From: JAFGVL01 sp964546015
GTDB lineage: Bacteria > Bacteroidota > Bacteroidia > Bacteroidales > Paludibacteraceae
Direction: 5' to 3'
Assembly (NCBI GenBank): GCA_964546015.1
Contig: CAZJHO010000011.1
Location: 1-45,062 of the forward strand
DNA: 45,062 nt
Below are positions 16,477 to 24,518 of the stretch, piece after piece; position 1 is the first letter of the stretch; every line of letters begins with the position of its first letter. Made by a program: the position numbers and the translations under genes. The notes under the pieces are model-generated. The model made no database searches and was not told the DNA's origin. It saw only the letters and a list, made by a program, of their open reading frames with translations.

Positions 16477-18552
16477 ATGAAAAAGACATTTATATTATCT
16501 CTATTATGCTGCGTAACAATGATTGGTTACGCACAGCAATTAGCTTTCCCTGGGGCAGAAGGCTTTGGTCGTTTTGCTACGGGAGGTCGTGCAACAGACC
16601 CGCTCATTGGCAGTAAAGTGTATTATGTCACTCGTTTAGATGATTGTACTGATGCCAGCCTTGTAGAAGGTACCTTGCGTTGGGCATTACGAACAGGTGA
16701 TGATACTCCGCGCACTATTCTTTTCAAAGTGGGTGGAACTATCAATCTTACATCAAAATTAAAATTCGAACATCCTAATGTTTCTATTCTAGGACAATCA
16801 GCTCCCGGTGGTGGAATTTGCATTTCAGGTGCTAATGTTTATGTATGTAGGCCTAATGTAATTCTCCGGTACCTTCGTTTCCGAGCAGGTGATTTGGCCA
16901 GTGCAAATTATGCTGCATTGGATTTGGAAAATGCAAGTAACATTATCGTTGATCATTGTTCGTTCAGTTGGTCGATGGAAGAAAATGTTACCATGTACGA
17001 TAATAAAAATACCACTATGCAATGGTGTATTCTGAGCGAACCGCTTTATTATTCTCGGCATCAAAAGGGACAACGCGGTTATGGGGCACAGTGGGGTGGA
17101 GAAAACTCTTCATATCACCACAACCTTTTTGCACATTGTGTAAGCCGCATACCCCGTGTAAATGGAGTCCGTAGCAGTGGAACAACAGGTCATGATTTTC
17201 ATGTAGATAGCGAAATAATAAATAATGTGATGTTTAACTGCGGAGGTGGTGAGTCGCTTTATGGAGGAGAAGTAATGGCCCCCGATTTAGCTGATGCTTA
17301 TTGTCGTACAAACTTGATAAATAACTATTTTAAATCAGGTCCTGCCACAAAAGCAAAATCATCAAGTGCACGCTATTTTGCCGTTATATACCACAATAAA
17401 AATGGTACATCTACTGCTCCGGCGGAATGGTATATCAATGGTAATACTTTTGAAAATAACAGCTACGACCCACGCGATATGTCTGATGTAAACACGGACA
17501 ATTGGCAGTATGCCGGACTAAATAATCCTGATTCAAAGAGAGCAGTTAGTTTTAATTCTTCACCGGTGTTACCTTATGTTTTGTCCAATTTTAAATTAGG
17601 AGCTCCATCGGCAAGTAGCGGAATAAACACAACAAACGCTCCGACTGCGTATGCAGATGTATTAGCTAAAGCCGGCGCACGATTTCCTGTTTTAGACGAA
17701 GTGGATGCCCGCATTCTTGCTGAAGCAGCCGGTTTGCAATACCCTGTTTTCAAAGGGACTTACGCTTCTACTTATATTGGTGTTATTGATTCACAGAATG
17801 ATTTGAAACCAATCAATGCCGATGAAAGTTGGAATGCTTGGCCCGACTTATCAGCTTTTGCTGACGAAGCACCAATTATAGATACAGATGGCGACGGTAT
17901 GCCTGATGATTATGAAGTAGCTAATGAATTTGATTTTGAGGATCCGACAGATGGAGCCGCTATCGCACTAAACGGTTATTCCAATTTAGAAAATTATTTG
18001 AATGGATTAATTATTGCTACTGTTACAGCACCATATCATTTAGTGGTAAAATATAACGAAGTAACCGGAAAAGCAGATCTGACATGGATCGACGATTCGG
18101 ACAACGAAACAGGATTTATTCTCGAACGCGCCTTAGCTTCGGAGGGAATATTTACTCAAATAGCTCAATTAGATGCTAATGTTACTTCATATTCAGATAG
18201 CGGTGTAGAGACGGACAAAAAATATATTTATCGTTTAAAATCAATTGATGAGTCATCTGAGTCTGTTGCCGTTCGAACTACTTTATATCCTGTTCCGGCA
18301 AATTCGGTTGATAAAAACAAAGTTGAAGGCTTGAGAGTTTATCCAAATCCAATAGTGAATAATTTGACTATCGAAAGTGAAGAACCAATCAGTCAAATAG
18401 AAATTTTTGATTTATTAGGAAGACGAATCCAAACTATTAATACTAACGAAAAAAAAGTATTTATTTTTACTCAACATTATCCGAAAGGTATATATTCGAC
18501 TGTGATAAAAGCAGTAAGCGGAAATCAGTCGGGTATGAAAATAGTAAAATAA
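16477..18552 (+). CDS. Secreted pectate lyase (PL1-like) with T9SS sorting domain
   Basis: The 691-residue protein has a signal peptide (FILSLLCCVTMIGYAQ), then a parallel beta-helix lyase (about 20-420) with FPGAEGFGRFATGGR, GQSAPGGG, IIVDHCSFSWSMEE and SRIPRVNG, features of polysaccharide lyase family 1. A calcium-binding-type DTDGDGMPDDYE follows near 470, then a fibronectin III-like domain (about 520-605), and a C-terminal tail beginning RVYPNPIVNNLTIE and ending GIYSTVIKA..KIVK, the type A sorting signal of the T9SS. It should cleave pectic polygalacturonate outside the cell. No SusC/SusD pair is beside it, so it is not in a classic utilisation locus here. The frame opens 8 codons earlier, but ATG 16477 gives the normal signal peptide. 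Confidence 0.92.
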   Translation: MKKTFILSLLCCVTMIGYAQQLAFPGAEGFGRFATGGRATDPLIGSKVYYVTRLDDCTDASLVEGTLRWALRTGDDTPRTILFKVGGTINLTSKLKFEHPNVSILGQSAPGGGICISGANVYVCRPNVILRYLRFRAGDLASANYAALDLENASNIIVDHCSFSWSMEENVTMYDNKNTTMQWCILSEPLYYSRHQKGQRGYGAQWGGENSSYHHNLFAHCVSRIPRVNGVRSSGTTGHDFHVDSEIINNVMFNCGGGESLYGGEVMAPDLADAYCRTNLINNYFKSGPATKAKSSSARYFAVIYHNKNGTSTAPAEWYINGNTFENNSYDPRDMSDVNTDNWQYAGLNNPDSKRAVSFNSSPVLPYVLSNFKLGAPSASSGINTTNAPTAYADVLAKAGARFPVLDEVDARILAEAAGLQYPVFKGTYASTYIGVIDSQNDLKPINADESWNAWPDLSAFADEAPIIDTDGDGMPDDYEVANEFDFEDPTDGAAIALNGYSNLENYLNGLIIATVTAPYHLVVKYNEVTGKADLTWIDDSDNETGFILERALASEGIFTQIAQLDANVTSYSDSGVETDKKYIYRLKSIDESSESVAVRTTLYPVPANSVDKNKVEGLRVYPNPIVNNLTIESEEPISQIEIFDLLGRRIQTINTNEKKVFIFTQHYPKGIYSTVIKAVSGNQSGMKIVK

Positions 18553-18596
18553 TTATTTTGTAATTTTTCTCAACTTTTTAAAAAATTGATTGTTTT

Positions 18597-19019
18597 ATGA
18601 AAGAAGATATTTTGTATTTTATCATTATCACTACTGTTATTGTAATTAGCATAGTGCGTAATATTAAAAAAGCGCAACGCCAAAATTCGGCACCGCCGAT
18701 AGATCATCCTACACCATCGACCCCAAGTTCGTGGGAAGATTTGATGCGCGAATTGCAACAGGCGCCCCAACAAGAACCGAAGGCGGTGAGAGAACAACCT
18801 ACGGTCGAATATTCAATGACAGAATATCAAAGTCAGGAGGAAATAATTGATGAAATAGAAAGTTTGGAAACTGAAACATATAAAAAAGTCGTAAAACCGG
18901 AACAAAAAATTATTCTTGAAGAAGAAAACAACTATCCGAAAGAGTATGAAATTAAGACACCGGACGATTTAAAAAAAGCAATTATATACAATGAAATTCT
19001 TACCCGGAAATATGTTTAA
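18597..19019 (+). CDS. Small membrane-anchored protein, unknown function
   Basis: The 140-residue protein has one N-terminal membrane helix (ILYFIIITTVIVISIV, about 5-22), then a basic patch and a Pro/Gln/Glu-rich, probably disordered cytoplasmic region. The end (TPDDLKKAIIYNEILTRKYV) looks like a short conserved helix; similar tails occur, from memory, in Bacteroidetes hypothetical proteins. Function is unknown. It precedes greA but is separated from it by a promoter. Confidence 0.75.
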   Translation: MKEDILYFIIITTVIVISIVRNIKKAQRQNSAPPIDHPTPSTPSSWEDLMRELQQAPQQEPKAVREQPTVEYSMTEYQSQEEIIDEIESLETETYKKVVKPEQKIILEEENNYPKEYEIKTPDDLKKAIIYNEILTRKYV

Positions 19020-19044
19020 TAACATAAGAATGAAGAAGTCAGTA

Positions 19045-19076
19045 TTTGCTAATTACTAAAAAAAGTGTTATATTTG
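19045..19076 (+). promoter_or_regulatory. Promoter of the greA transcript
   Basis: TTTG (19045-19048), a 20-nt spacer and TATATTTG (19069-19076) are a perfect Bacteroidetes promoter. Transcription should begin near 19083, leaving a leader of about 138 nt before greA. Confidence 0.75.
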
Positions 19077-19090
19077 CAAACATATTAAAC

Positions 19091-19129
19091 AAAAGTTCCG
19101 GCTGAAGTGGTCGGAATTTTTATTTTTTT
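19091..19129 (+). terminator. Terminator/attenuator in the greA leader
   Basis: AAAAGTTCCGGCT pairs with GGTCGGAATTTTT around a 5-nt loop (three wobble pairs) and is followed by A and seven T. It lies downstream of the promoter and upstream of greA, so it could stop most greA transcripts at about 45 nt, or terminate read-through from the gene upstream. Confidence 0.65.
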
Positions 19130-19139
19130 ACAATGATAC

Positions 19140-19183
19140 AAAACTGTTAAAGCGTCAAACCCCAAGTACGGTTTAACAGTTTT
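19140..19183 (+). other. Second leader hairpin of greA
   Basis: A perfect 12-bp inverted repeat, AAAACTGTTAAA (19140-19151) and TTTAACAGTTTT (19172-19183), with a 20-nt loop containing CAAACCCCAAG. It has no long T run after it, so it is more likely a structural or protein-binding element than a terminator. A five-codon ATG...TAG mini-frame (19198-19215) follows and may be chance. Confidence 0.6.
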
Positions 19184-19220
19184 ACAATTTAACAAAATGA
19201 TTACTAAAAAATAGAATATT

Positions 19221-19691
19221 ATGGCGATCATGTATATGACCGAAGAAGGTTATAAAAAACTAACAGATGAGCTTAATCGTTTAGAAACGATTGAACGACC
19301 GGCGATTTCTCGTCAAATAGCTGAGGCTCGTGATAAAGGCGATTTGTCGGAAAATGCAGAGTACGATGCTGCTAAAGAAGCGCAAGGGTTGTTGGAAATG
19401 AAAATATCACAGCTTAAAAATACCATAGCCAGTGCGCGCATTATTGATGAGTCAAAGCTTTCTGCTGATTCAGTGCAAATTCTTACAACAGTCAAAATAA
19501 GGAATGTACAGAACAAGCAAGAAATGACTTATACCATTGTGTCTGAAAGTGAAGCAAACCTGAAAGAGAAAAAATTGTCTGTCAAAACACCTATTGCTAA
19601 AGGATTACTGGGTAAAAAAGTAGGAGAAAGAGCAGAAGTAATTACTCCCGGAGGTAAGATGGAATTTGAAATAGTGGAAATAACACTTTGA
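19221..19691 (+). CDS. greA: Transcription elongation factor GreA
   Basis: The 156-residue protein is canonical: N-terminal coiled coil with YMTEEGYKKLTDEL and ISRQIAEARDKGDLSENAEYDAAKEAQ (in sequence, the tip carrying the acidic DLSENAEYD), and a C-terminal FKBP-like domain with SPIAKGLLGKKVG-type sequence (KTPIAKGLLGKKVGE). GreA rescues backtracked RNA polymerase by stimulating transcript cleavage. It probably heads an operon with the HIT, YkgJ-like and CPBP genes. Confidence 0.97.
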   Translation: MAIMYMTEEGYKKLTDELNRLETIERPAISRQIAEARDKGDLSENAEYDAAKEAQGLLEMKISQLKNTIASARIIDESKLSADSVQILTTVKIRNVQNKQEMTYTIVSESEANLKEKKLSVKTPIAKGLLGKKVGERAEVITPGGKMEFEIVEITL

Positions 19692-19765
19692 AATATTTCA
19701 TGATTGAAAATTTAAGATTCAAGATTAATTTGGAAACCTGAAATCTCAAAATTGAATTATTTATT

Positions 19766-20161
19766 ATGACAATATTTAGTAGAATAGCAGCAGGCGAGAT
19801 ACCATGCTATAAAATAGCCGAAAACGAACGCTTCTTGGCATTTCTGGATATTTCACCATTAACCAAAGGACATACTTTGGTTATCCCTAAAATCGAGGTA
19901 GACTATATTTTCGATTTGGACGATGTATTATTTGTTGATTTACATCTTTTTGCCAAACGAGTGGCCGAAGCAATAAGAAAATCAGTTGATTGTCAGCGTA
20001 TTGGTGTGGCTGTTTTAGGATTCGAGATTCCGCATGCACATATTCATCTTATTCCGTTAAATGAGGAAAAAGAAATGATATTTACTAATCCGCGAGTTCA
20101 GTTATCTCCTGTTGAAATGGCTGAAATTGCAAAAAAAATAGCTGTTGCTTATCGTGATTGA
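19766..20161 (+). CDS. HIT family nucleotide hydrolase
   Basis: The 131-residue protein has FSRIAAGEIPCYKIAEN at the start, DISPLTKGHTLVIPK in the middle, and the histidine triad HAHIH followed by LIPL. These are features of the Hint/PKCI-like HIT branch, which hydrolyses purine nucleoside phosphoramidates. The substrate here is not known. It lies 74 nt after greA, a common neighbourhood in this phylum, and overlaps the next gene. Confidence 0.92.
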   Translation: MTIFSRIAAGEIPCYKIAENERFLAFLDISPLTKGHTLVIPKIEVDYIFDLDDVLFVDLHLFAKRVAEAIRKSVDCQRIGVAVLGFEIPHAHIHLIPLNEEKEMIFTNPRVQLSPVEMAEIAKKIAVAYRD

Positions 20162-20639
20162 TTTAGTGCAATTATCCAAATTGGCAGAGCAAGCAGCTCC
20201 TCAATCTGAAGTTTTTTTCAGAAAAAATAAAAAGAGATTAGAGTCGATGGATGATGTTGTACACGAGTTACACCATCGTTTTACAGCTCAGACAGATTGC
20301 TTGGCATGTGCCAATTGTTGTCGTACTTTAGGTCCGCGTATTACGGACAAAGATGTAGAGCGCATAGCGAAAGTTTTACGAATGAAACCGTCGGTTTTTT
20401 ATAATACATACCTCCGAACCGATGAAGATGGCGATATGGTTTTCAGTTCGATGCCTTGTTCGTTTTTAATGACGGATAATCATTGTATGATTTATGAAAA
20501 CAGACCTAAAGCCTGCCGTGAATATCCACATACCGACCGCAAGAAATTTTATCAAATAGCCAATTTGTCAGTACAGAATACTTCTATTTGTCCTATTGTC
20601 TATCAAGTAATTGAAGCATTAAAAACTGAATTGAAATAA
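20154..20639 (+). CDS. YkgJ family Cys-cluster (metal-chelating) protein
   Basis: About 161 residues, with the cysteine pattern of the YkgJ/UPF0153 family: CLACANCCRTLGPRIT, then PCSFL.., CMIYENRPKACREYP and a final CPIV. These cysteines probably bind a metal or iron-sulfur cluster; the biochemical role is unknown. There is no ATG before the conserved region. GTG at 20154 gives VIDLVQLSKLAEQ and overlaps the HIT gene by 8 nt; TTG at 20145 is an alternative. The overlap suggests translational coupling with the HIT gene. Confidence 0.85.
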   Translation: MIDLVQLSKLAEQAAPQSEVFFRKNKKRLESMDDVVHELHHRFTAQTDCLACANCCRTLGPRITDKDVERIAKVLRMKPSVFYNTYLRTDEDGDMVFSSMPCSFLMTDNHCMIYENRPKACREYPHTDRKKFYQIANLSVQNTSICPIVYQVIEALKTELK

Positions 20640-20646
20640 TTATTTT

Positions 20647-21525
20647 ATGTTGAAAGGATTATTTGCTAAGGAACGAACTCGCTTTAAACTCTTTGTTTTA
20701 GTAGGATTGGTGTTTTTAGGTTTGTTTGCAGGCTTTTTGCTTTCTGAATCTTTTGTTACGAAAGAGTCTGTGAACGATGTTTTTATAATCAGATGGACTC
20801 AATTTTTGATGTCGATATGTGTTTTTGTTTTTCCGGCAATGAGTTATGCTTTTTTATTTAAACCAGATAATAAGCCTTTTTGGCGATGGGAAAAATTACC
20901 TGCCGGATCAATGATTTTAGCTACCGGATTATGTGTTTTATTCTTAATTCCGTTTATCAATTTTGTGGCTTGGGCTAATTCTGGTATTCATTTTCCGGAG
21001 ACTTTGTCTGAACTTGAAACTGTCTTGCGGAAAATGGGAGATGAGGCTAACCGAATAATTAAAATGCTGATATTGACCAATTCAAAATCGGATTTACTGC
21101 AGAATATGTTTGTGTTGGCTTTAGTGCCCGCTGTCAGCGAAGAATTATTGTTCAGGGGAACTTTACAGAAAATATTAGGAGAACGATTGAATGTGCATTT
21201 AGCAGTGTGGATTACAGCTGTTTTGTTTAGTGCATTTCACATGGAATTTTTTGGTTTTGTGCCGCGTGTCTTATTGGGAGCTTTACTCGGTTATTTATTT
21301 GTCTGGAGCGGGTCTTTATACCTTTCTATGGTTGCCCATTTTGTGAATAATGCGTTTATTGTATTTGCCGGATATTTGATGAGTAACAGTTATATGACCG
21401 GAGTAGAAATTGACGAGATTGGAACTCGAAGTATGTGGGTATTTGCTGTTATTAGTTTGCTTATAAGCTTACCTATAATTTTCCAAATCCGCAAGACCGA
21501 ATTGAGGAAATCAAATGGATTTTAA
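20647..21525 (+). CDS. CPBP family intramembrane glutamic protease
   Basis: The 292-residue protein has about seven or eight membrane helices and the CAAX protease/Abi motifs: EELLFRG (E165, E166, R170), a histidine in FSAFHMEFFGFVPR (H198), and HFVNNAF (H231, N234). All expected catalytic residues are present. The substrate is unknown; members range from prenyl-protein processing to bacteriocin immunity. It starts 7 nt after the YkgJ-like gene and ends the greA-led run. Confidence 0.9.
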   Translation: MLKGLFAKERTRFKLFVLVGLVFLGLFAGFLLSESFVTKESVNDVFIIRWTQFLMSICVFVFPAMSYAFLFKPDNKPFWRWEKLPAGSMILATGLCVLFLIPFINFVAWANSGIHFPETLSELETVLRKMGDEANRIIKMLILTNSKSDLLQNMFVLALVPAVSEELLFRGTLQKILGERLNVHLAVWITAVLFSAFHMEFFGFVPRVLLGALLGYLFVWSGSLYLSMVAHFVNNAFIVFAGYLMSNSYMTGVEIDEIGTRSMWVFAVISLLISLPIIFQIRKTELRKSNGF

Positions 21526-21526
21526 T

Positions 21527-21988
21527 CTACTTCCAGCTTGAGTATGGGTTTTTAACCAAGTTTGAATTATAATACTTCGGATCGTTTGTAACTTCTTCTC
21601 CCACCCAATGGGGTTTTTCAAACGAAGTGTCTTCCGTTGGTAACTCTATCTCGGCAATAACTAAACCTTCATTTTCTCCCAGAAATTCGTCAACTTCCCA
21701 ATCGAATCCGTTGAAATATACTTTGTAGCGATTTTTCTTGATCAAAGGTTTTTTGCATAAAAGAAATAGCTCTTTTGCATCGGCAACAGGGATTTCGTAT
21801 TCAAATTCTAATCGTTTAGCGCTGTTATTTTTGCCTTTAATTGTAATAAAAGCTTTGTTGCCCGATTGCCGTACGCGTACTACCCGTTCGGGATTTGAAC
21901 TTAAGTATCCCTGACAAAGAAAATCCGGTTTAACACTTTGGTAGCTGTTATCCTTGACTAAAAATTTTCTTTCTATTTCGTATCCCAT
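21527..21988 (-). CDS. CYTH domain protein (triphosphate-binding)
   Basis: The 153-residue protein starts MGYEIERKFLV, the ExExK signature of the CYTH superfamily (E4, E6, K8), and has the expected alternating basic and acidic strands: RVVRVRQSGNKAFITIKG, RLEFEYEIP, YKVYFNGFDWEVDEFLG and AEIELP. The family binds triphosphates in a beta-barrel tunnel; small bacterial members are mostly inorganic triphosphatases. Catalysis is not proved by sequence. It is convergent with the CPBP gene, with one base between them, and divergent from the DUF3109 gene. Confidence 0.9.
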   Translation of the reverse strand: MGYEIERKFLVKDNSYQSVKPDFLCQGYLSSNPERVVRVRQSGNKAFITIKGKNNSAKRLEFEYEIPVADAKELFLLCKKPLIKKNRYKVYFNGFDWEVDEFLGENEGLVIAEIELPTEDTSFEKPHWVGEEVTNDPKYYNSNLVKNPYSSWK

Positions 21989-22002
21989 AGTTTATTTTTA
22001 TA

Positions 22003-22010
22003 CAAAAGTA
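22003..22010 (-). promoter_or_regulatory. -7 box for the CYTH gene
   Basis: Reads TACTTTTG on the minus strand, 15 nt before the start codon. The -33 region is not clear. Confidence 0.5.
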
Positions 22011-22022
22011 CTTATTTATAGC

Positions 22023-22030
22023 TACTTTTG
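22023..22030 (+). promoter_or_regulatory. -7 box for the DUF3109 gene
   Basis: TACTTTTG, 18 nt upstream of the ATG at 22049, with no clear TTTG upstream. It forms a near mirror image of the divergent box at 22003-22010. Confidence 0.5.
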
Positions 22031-22048
22031 TGTTTTAAATTTTATAAT

Positions 22049-22633
22049 ATGCTTCAAATAGATGATACCATTATTAGCTTAGACCTTTTTGAGAAAAAAT
22101 TTATTTGTGATTTGATTTCGTGCAAAGGCGCTTGTTGTGTAGAAGGAGAGGAGGGCGCACCACTCGAAATTGATGAAGTGGAAAAGCTGAATGAAATTTT
22201 TCCTTTGGTAGAAGAATATCTTCCCGAAGCATCGAAGGAATTGATAAAAAAACAAGGTGTTTCCTATATTGATAGCGATGGAGATCATGTTACTTCTATT
22301 GTCAATGGCGAAGATTGTGTGTTTGTTTACACTGATAAAAACGGATTTGCCAAATGTGCGATAGAAAAAGCTTTTTTGGAAGGAAAAATTGACTTCAGGA
22401 AACCCATGTCATGCTATTTATATCCGATTCGATTAAAACAATATGAATCTTTTACTGCAGTTAATTATCATCATTGGTATTTGTGTAATTGCGCCGAAGA
22501 TCTGGGAACCGAAGAAGGTGTCCCTGTATATCGTTTCTTGAAAGATCCATTAATACAAAGATTTGGAAAACATTGGTACGAGCAGCTCGAAATAGCAGCA
22601 CAAGAGTTTGAAAAACAAGGAGAATCGGATTGA
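22049..22633 (+). CDS. DUF3109 family cysteine-rich protein
   Basis: The 194-residue protein matches a conserved Bacteroidetes family (DUF3109, YkgJ-related). Cysteine motifs are CDLISCKGACCVEGEEGAP near the start, a central DCVF..AKCAIEKA, then MSCYLYPIR and WYLCNC; these likely ligate a metal or cluster. The function is unknown. The frame opens seven codons earlier, but that start would fall inside the promoter box; ATG 22049 gives the family-like start. It appears to be transcribed alone. Confidence 0.88.
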   Translation: MLQIDDTIISLDLFEKKFICDLISCKGACCVEGEEGAPLEIDEVEKLNEIFPLVEEYLPEASKELIKKQGVSYIDSDGDHVTSIVNGEDCVFVYTDKNGFAKCAIEKAFLEGKIDFRKPMSCYLYPIRLKQYESFTAVNYHHWYLCNCAEDLGTEEGVPVYRFLKDPLIQRFGKHWYEQLEIAAQEFEKQGESD

Positions 22634-22771
22634 TTTTTTGGTATCTTCTTTTGAAAAAATACCTATATATAATGATTGTGTAGTTTTGCGGGCAACTGTA
22701 TTTTTGCACTGAGGTAAAGAAATTGCCATTGTTTACCATAAATATTAATTACAACTCCGAACAAAATTTAG

Positions 22772-22779
22772 TATCTTTG
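22772..22779 (+). promoter_or_regulatory. Probable -7 box for the hemerythrin-LuxR pair
   Basis: TATCTTTG fits TAnnTTTG, about 75 nt upstream of the ATG at 22854. The -33 position (TTAC at 22749-22752) matches poorly, so an activator may be needed. Confidence 0.5.
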
Positions 22780-22853
22780 TTCACAGAAATAGCAAATTGA
22801 TTGTTGACAAATGATTGTTGTTGATTTTTCAGTTTGCTTTTTGTTTTTATAAT

Positions 22854-23555
22854 ATGTACAAATTAGGGAAATATACCGAAACCGACAAAATGTGCGACCT
22901 TATAGCCGAAAATTATCCGATGCTATTGGTGTTGAGCCGGTTTAATATTGCACTTGGTTTTGGAGATCGAACTATTGAGCAGGTTTGTAAGCAAAATAAT
23001 GTCGATGTCATTACTTTCTTGACTATAGTAAATTTGCTTGCAGATAAAGAAAATGTGGTGGAAATCTCGGAAAAAATGATTTCTATTGAGGCACTTGTTG
23101 TGTACTTGCAGAATTCACATAATTATTTTCTTAATTTCCGTTTACCGGCTATTCGTAAAAAACTTATCAAAGCAATTGATTCTGTACACAGTGATGTATC
23201 GTATGCCGTTATGCGTTTTTTTGACGAGTATGCTGCCGATGTGCGTAAGCATATGTTGTATGAAGAAAAAAACTTATTCCCGTACATCTATAAATTAATA
23301 GAGAAAAACTTGCCTAAAGACTATAATGTTGACACATTCAGCAAACAGCACGATGACAATATAGAAACCAATCTTTCCGAGCTTAAAAATATTCTGATCA
23401 AATATTATCCGACCAATAGCAGTAATGAGTTGAATAATGTTTTGTTTGATATTTTTATTTGCGAGCAAGATCTAGCATCTCACATACTGATTGAGGATAG
23501 GTTGCTGGTACCTCTGGTAAGGAAAATGGAACAAAAAATCGGCAAAAAATCATGA
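22854..23555 (+). CDS. Hemerythrin (HHE) domain protein with degenerate DUF542-like N-terminus
   Basis: The 233-residue protein has two parts. Residues about 12-62 resemble the DUF542 domain of the RIC/ScdA/YtfE di-iron proteins, but where those have a Cys-Cys-Gly-Gly motif this has GFGD (35-38). Residues about 80-230 are a helical hemerythrin domain with ligands in place: H89, H133 with E137 (HMLYEE), H166 (SKQHDD), and H210 with E214 (SHILIED). Such domains bind a di-iron centre that senses or handles oxygen or nitric oxide. The frame opens 13 codons earlier; ATG 22854 fits better. Its stop overlaps the next start (ATGA), so the two are translationally coupled. Confidence 0.85.
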   Translation: MYKLGKYTETDKMCDLIAENYPMLLVLSRFNIALGFGDRTIEQVCKQNNVDVITFLTIVNLLADKENVVEISEKMISIEALVVYLQNSHNYFLNFRLPAIRKKLIKAIDSVHSDVSYAVMRFFDEYAADVRKHMLYEEKNLFPYIYKLIEKNLPKDYNVDTFSKQHDDNIETNLSELKNILIKYYPTNSSNELNNVLFDIFICEQDLASHILIEDRLLVPLVRKMEQKIGKKS

Positions 23556-24145
23556 AAAATCAAGTAAGAATAGCCATTGCCGAACCATCCGTGATTCTTC
23601 GAAACGGAATTTTATCTTTGCTCAAACAAATTCCGACACTTAATATCCATGTAGTCGAAATTACGGATATAACTCAGCTTTCGGCACAGCTTTGTCGCGA
23701 AATGGTAGATATTCTTATTATTAATCCCGGTCTTCTAGGTGTATTTTCTTTGCAACAAATAAAAAAAGATTGGTCCAAACAATTGAAATGCATTGCTTTG
23801 CAATATATAGTTGTTCCTGATTTCCTTACGAAAAATTACGATGAAGTTATTTCGATTTATGATTCGGCAGAACAGATAAATCAAAAAATACAACAATTAG
23901 CTAACCTTGATGTTGAGCAGGAGCCACTTCAAGAATCTCTTACTCAACGCGAAAAAGAAATCGTAATTTGTGTTGTAAAAGGGATGACCAATAAGCAGAT
24001 TGCCGAAACACTTTATCTTTCCACACATACGGTAATTACCCATCGTCGTAATATTGCCGCTAAATTGCAAATACATAGTCCTGCGGGACTTACAATTTAT
24101 GCCATTGTCAATAAATTGGTAGAAATTAATGATATAAAGAATTAA
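23552..24145 (+). CDS. LuxR-type transcriptional regulator with degenerate receiver domain
   Basis: The 197-residue protein has a receiver-like N-terminal domain (about 5-125) and a LuxR/NarL helix-turn-helix (about 133-195: LTQREKEIVICVVKGMTNKQ, then LSTHTVITHRRNIAAKL). The receiver lacks key residues: the acidic pocket reads AEPS, and the phosphoacceptor position in DILIINPGLLG is N58 rather than aspartate. It is therefore unlikely to be controlled by a histidine kinase. It overlaps the hemerythrin gene by 4 nt, so the two probably act together, perhaps with the di-iron protein as sensor. Confidence 0.88.
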   Translation: MKNQVRIAIAEPSVILRNGILSLLKQIPTLNIHVVEITDITQLSAQLCREMVDILIINPGLLGVFSLQQIKKDWSKQLKCIALQYIVVPDFLTKNYDEVISIYDSAEQINQKIQQLANLDVEQEPLQESLTQREKEIVICVVKGMTNKQIAETLYLSTHTVITHRRNIAAKLQIHSPAGLTIYAIVNKLVEINDIKN

Positions 24146-24310
24146 GTGTTGATAGGTACGGCTATTAAATAAAAAGGCACCCCAAAAAGGCGCACATTAA
24201 AACCGCATGAAAGCACGATAAACAAACGGATAGACTGCAAATTGCGCACTGATGTAACTTGAAATTGAATTGTACATTGTGCTTGGATTGGATGGTGATT
24301 ATGATACCGG

Positions 24311-24338
24311 AAAGGGTGCCAAATGGTACCCTTTTTTA
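24311..24338 (+). terminator. Intrinsic terminator, probably for the hemerythrin-LuxR pair
   Basis: AAAGGGTGCC (24311-24320), loop AAAT, GGTACCCTTT (24325-24334) and further T. It lies 165 nt after the LuxR stop codon, leaving a long 3' untranslated region. Confidence 0.75.
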
Positions 24339-24418
24339 TATTGAGTGTACAAAGATACCGAAAAAGCCTATACAACAAGCAAAAACACCGCTTTTATTAC
24401 TCCTTAAACGATACTTAA

Positions 24419-24456
24419 AACCCCTATAAAACGACTTGTTTTGCAGGGGCTTTTTT
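24419..24456 (+). terminator. Second intrinsic terminator
   Basis: CCCCT (24421-24425) pairs with AGGGG (24445-24449), and AAAAC (24428-24432) pairs with GTTTT (24438-24442), with flanking A on the left and six T on the right. It may act in both directions; on the minus strand it could serve the S24 repressor gene. Confidence 0.65.
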
Positions 24457-24488
24457 ATGCTTGAAAATGGACGAAAAAACACTACACA

Positions 24489-24518
24489 CGAACAAACAGG
24501 CGAACAACAGACGAACAA
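24489..24518 (+). repeat. Threefold CGAACAA direct repeat
   Basis: CGAACAA occurs at 24489-24495, 24501-24507 and 24512-24518, at 12- and 11-nt spacing, close to one helical turn. Inverted half-words (GTTCG) occur near 24557 and 24588. This spacing is typical of protein-binding iterons or operators, but the binding protein is unknown. Confidence 0.45.
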
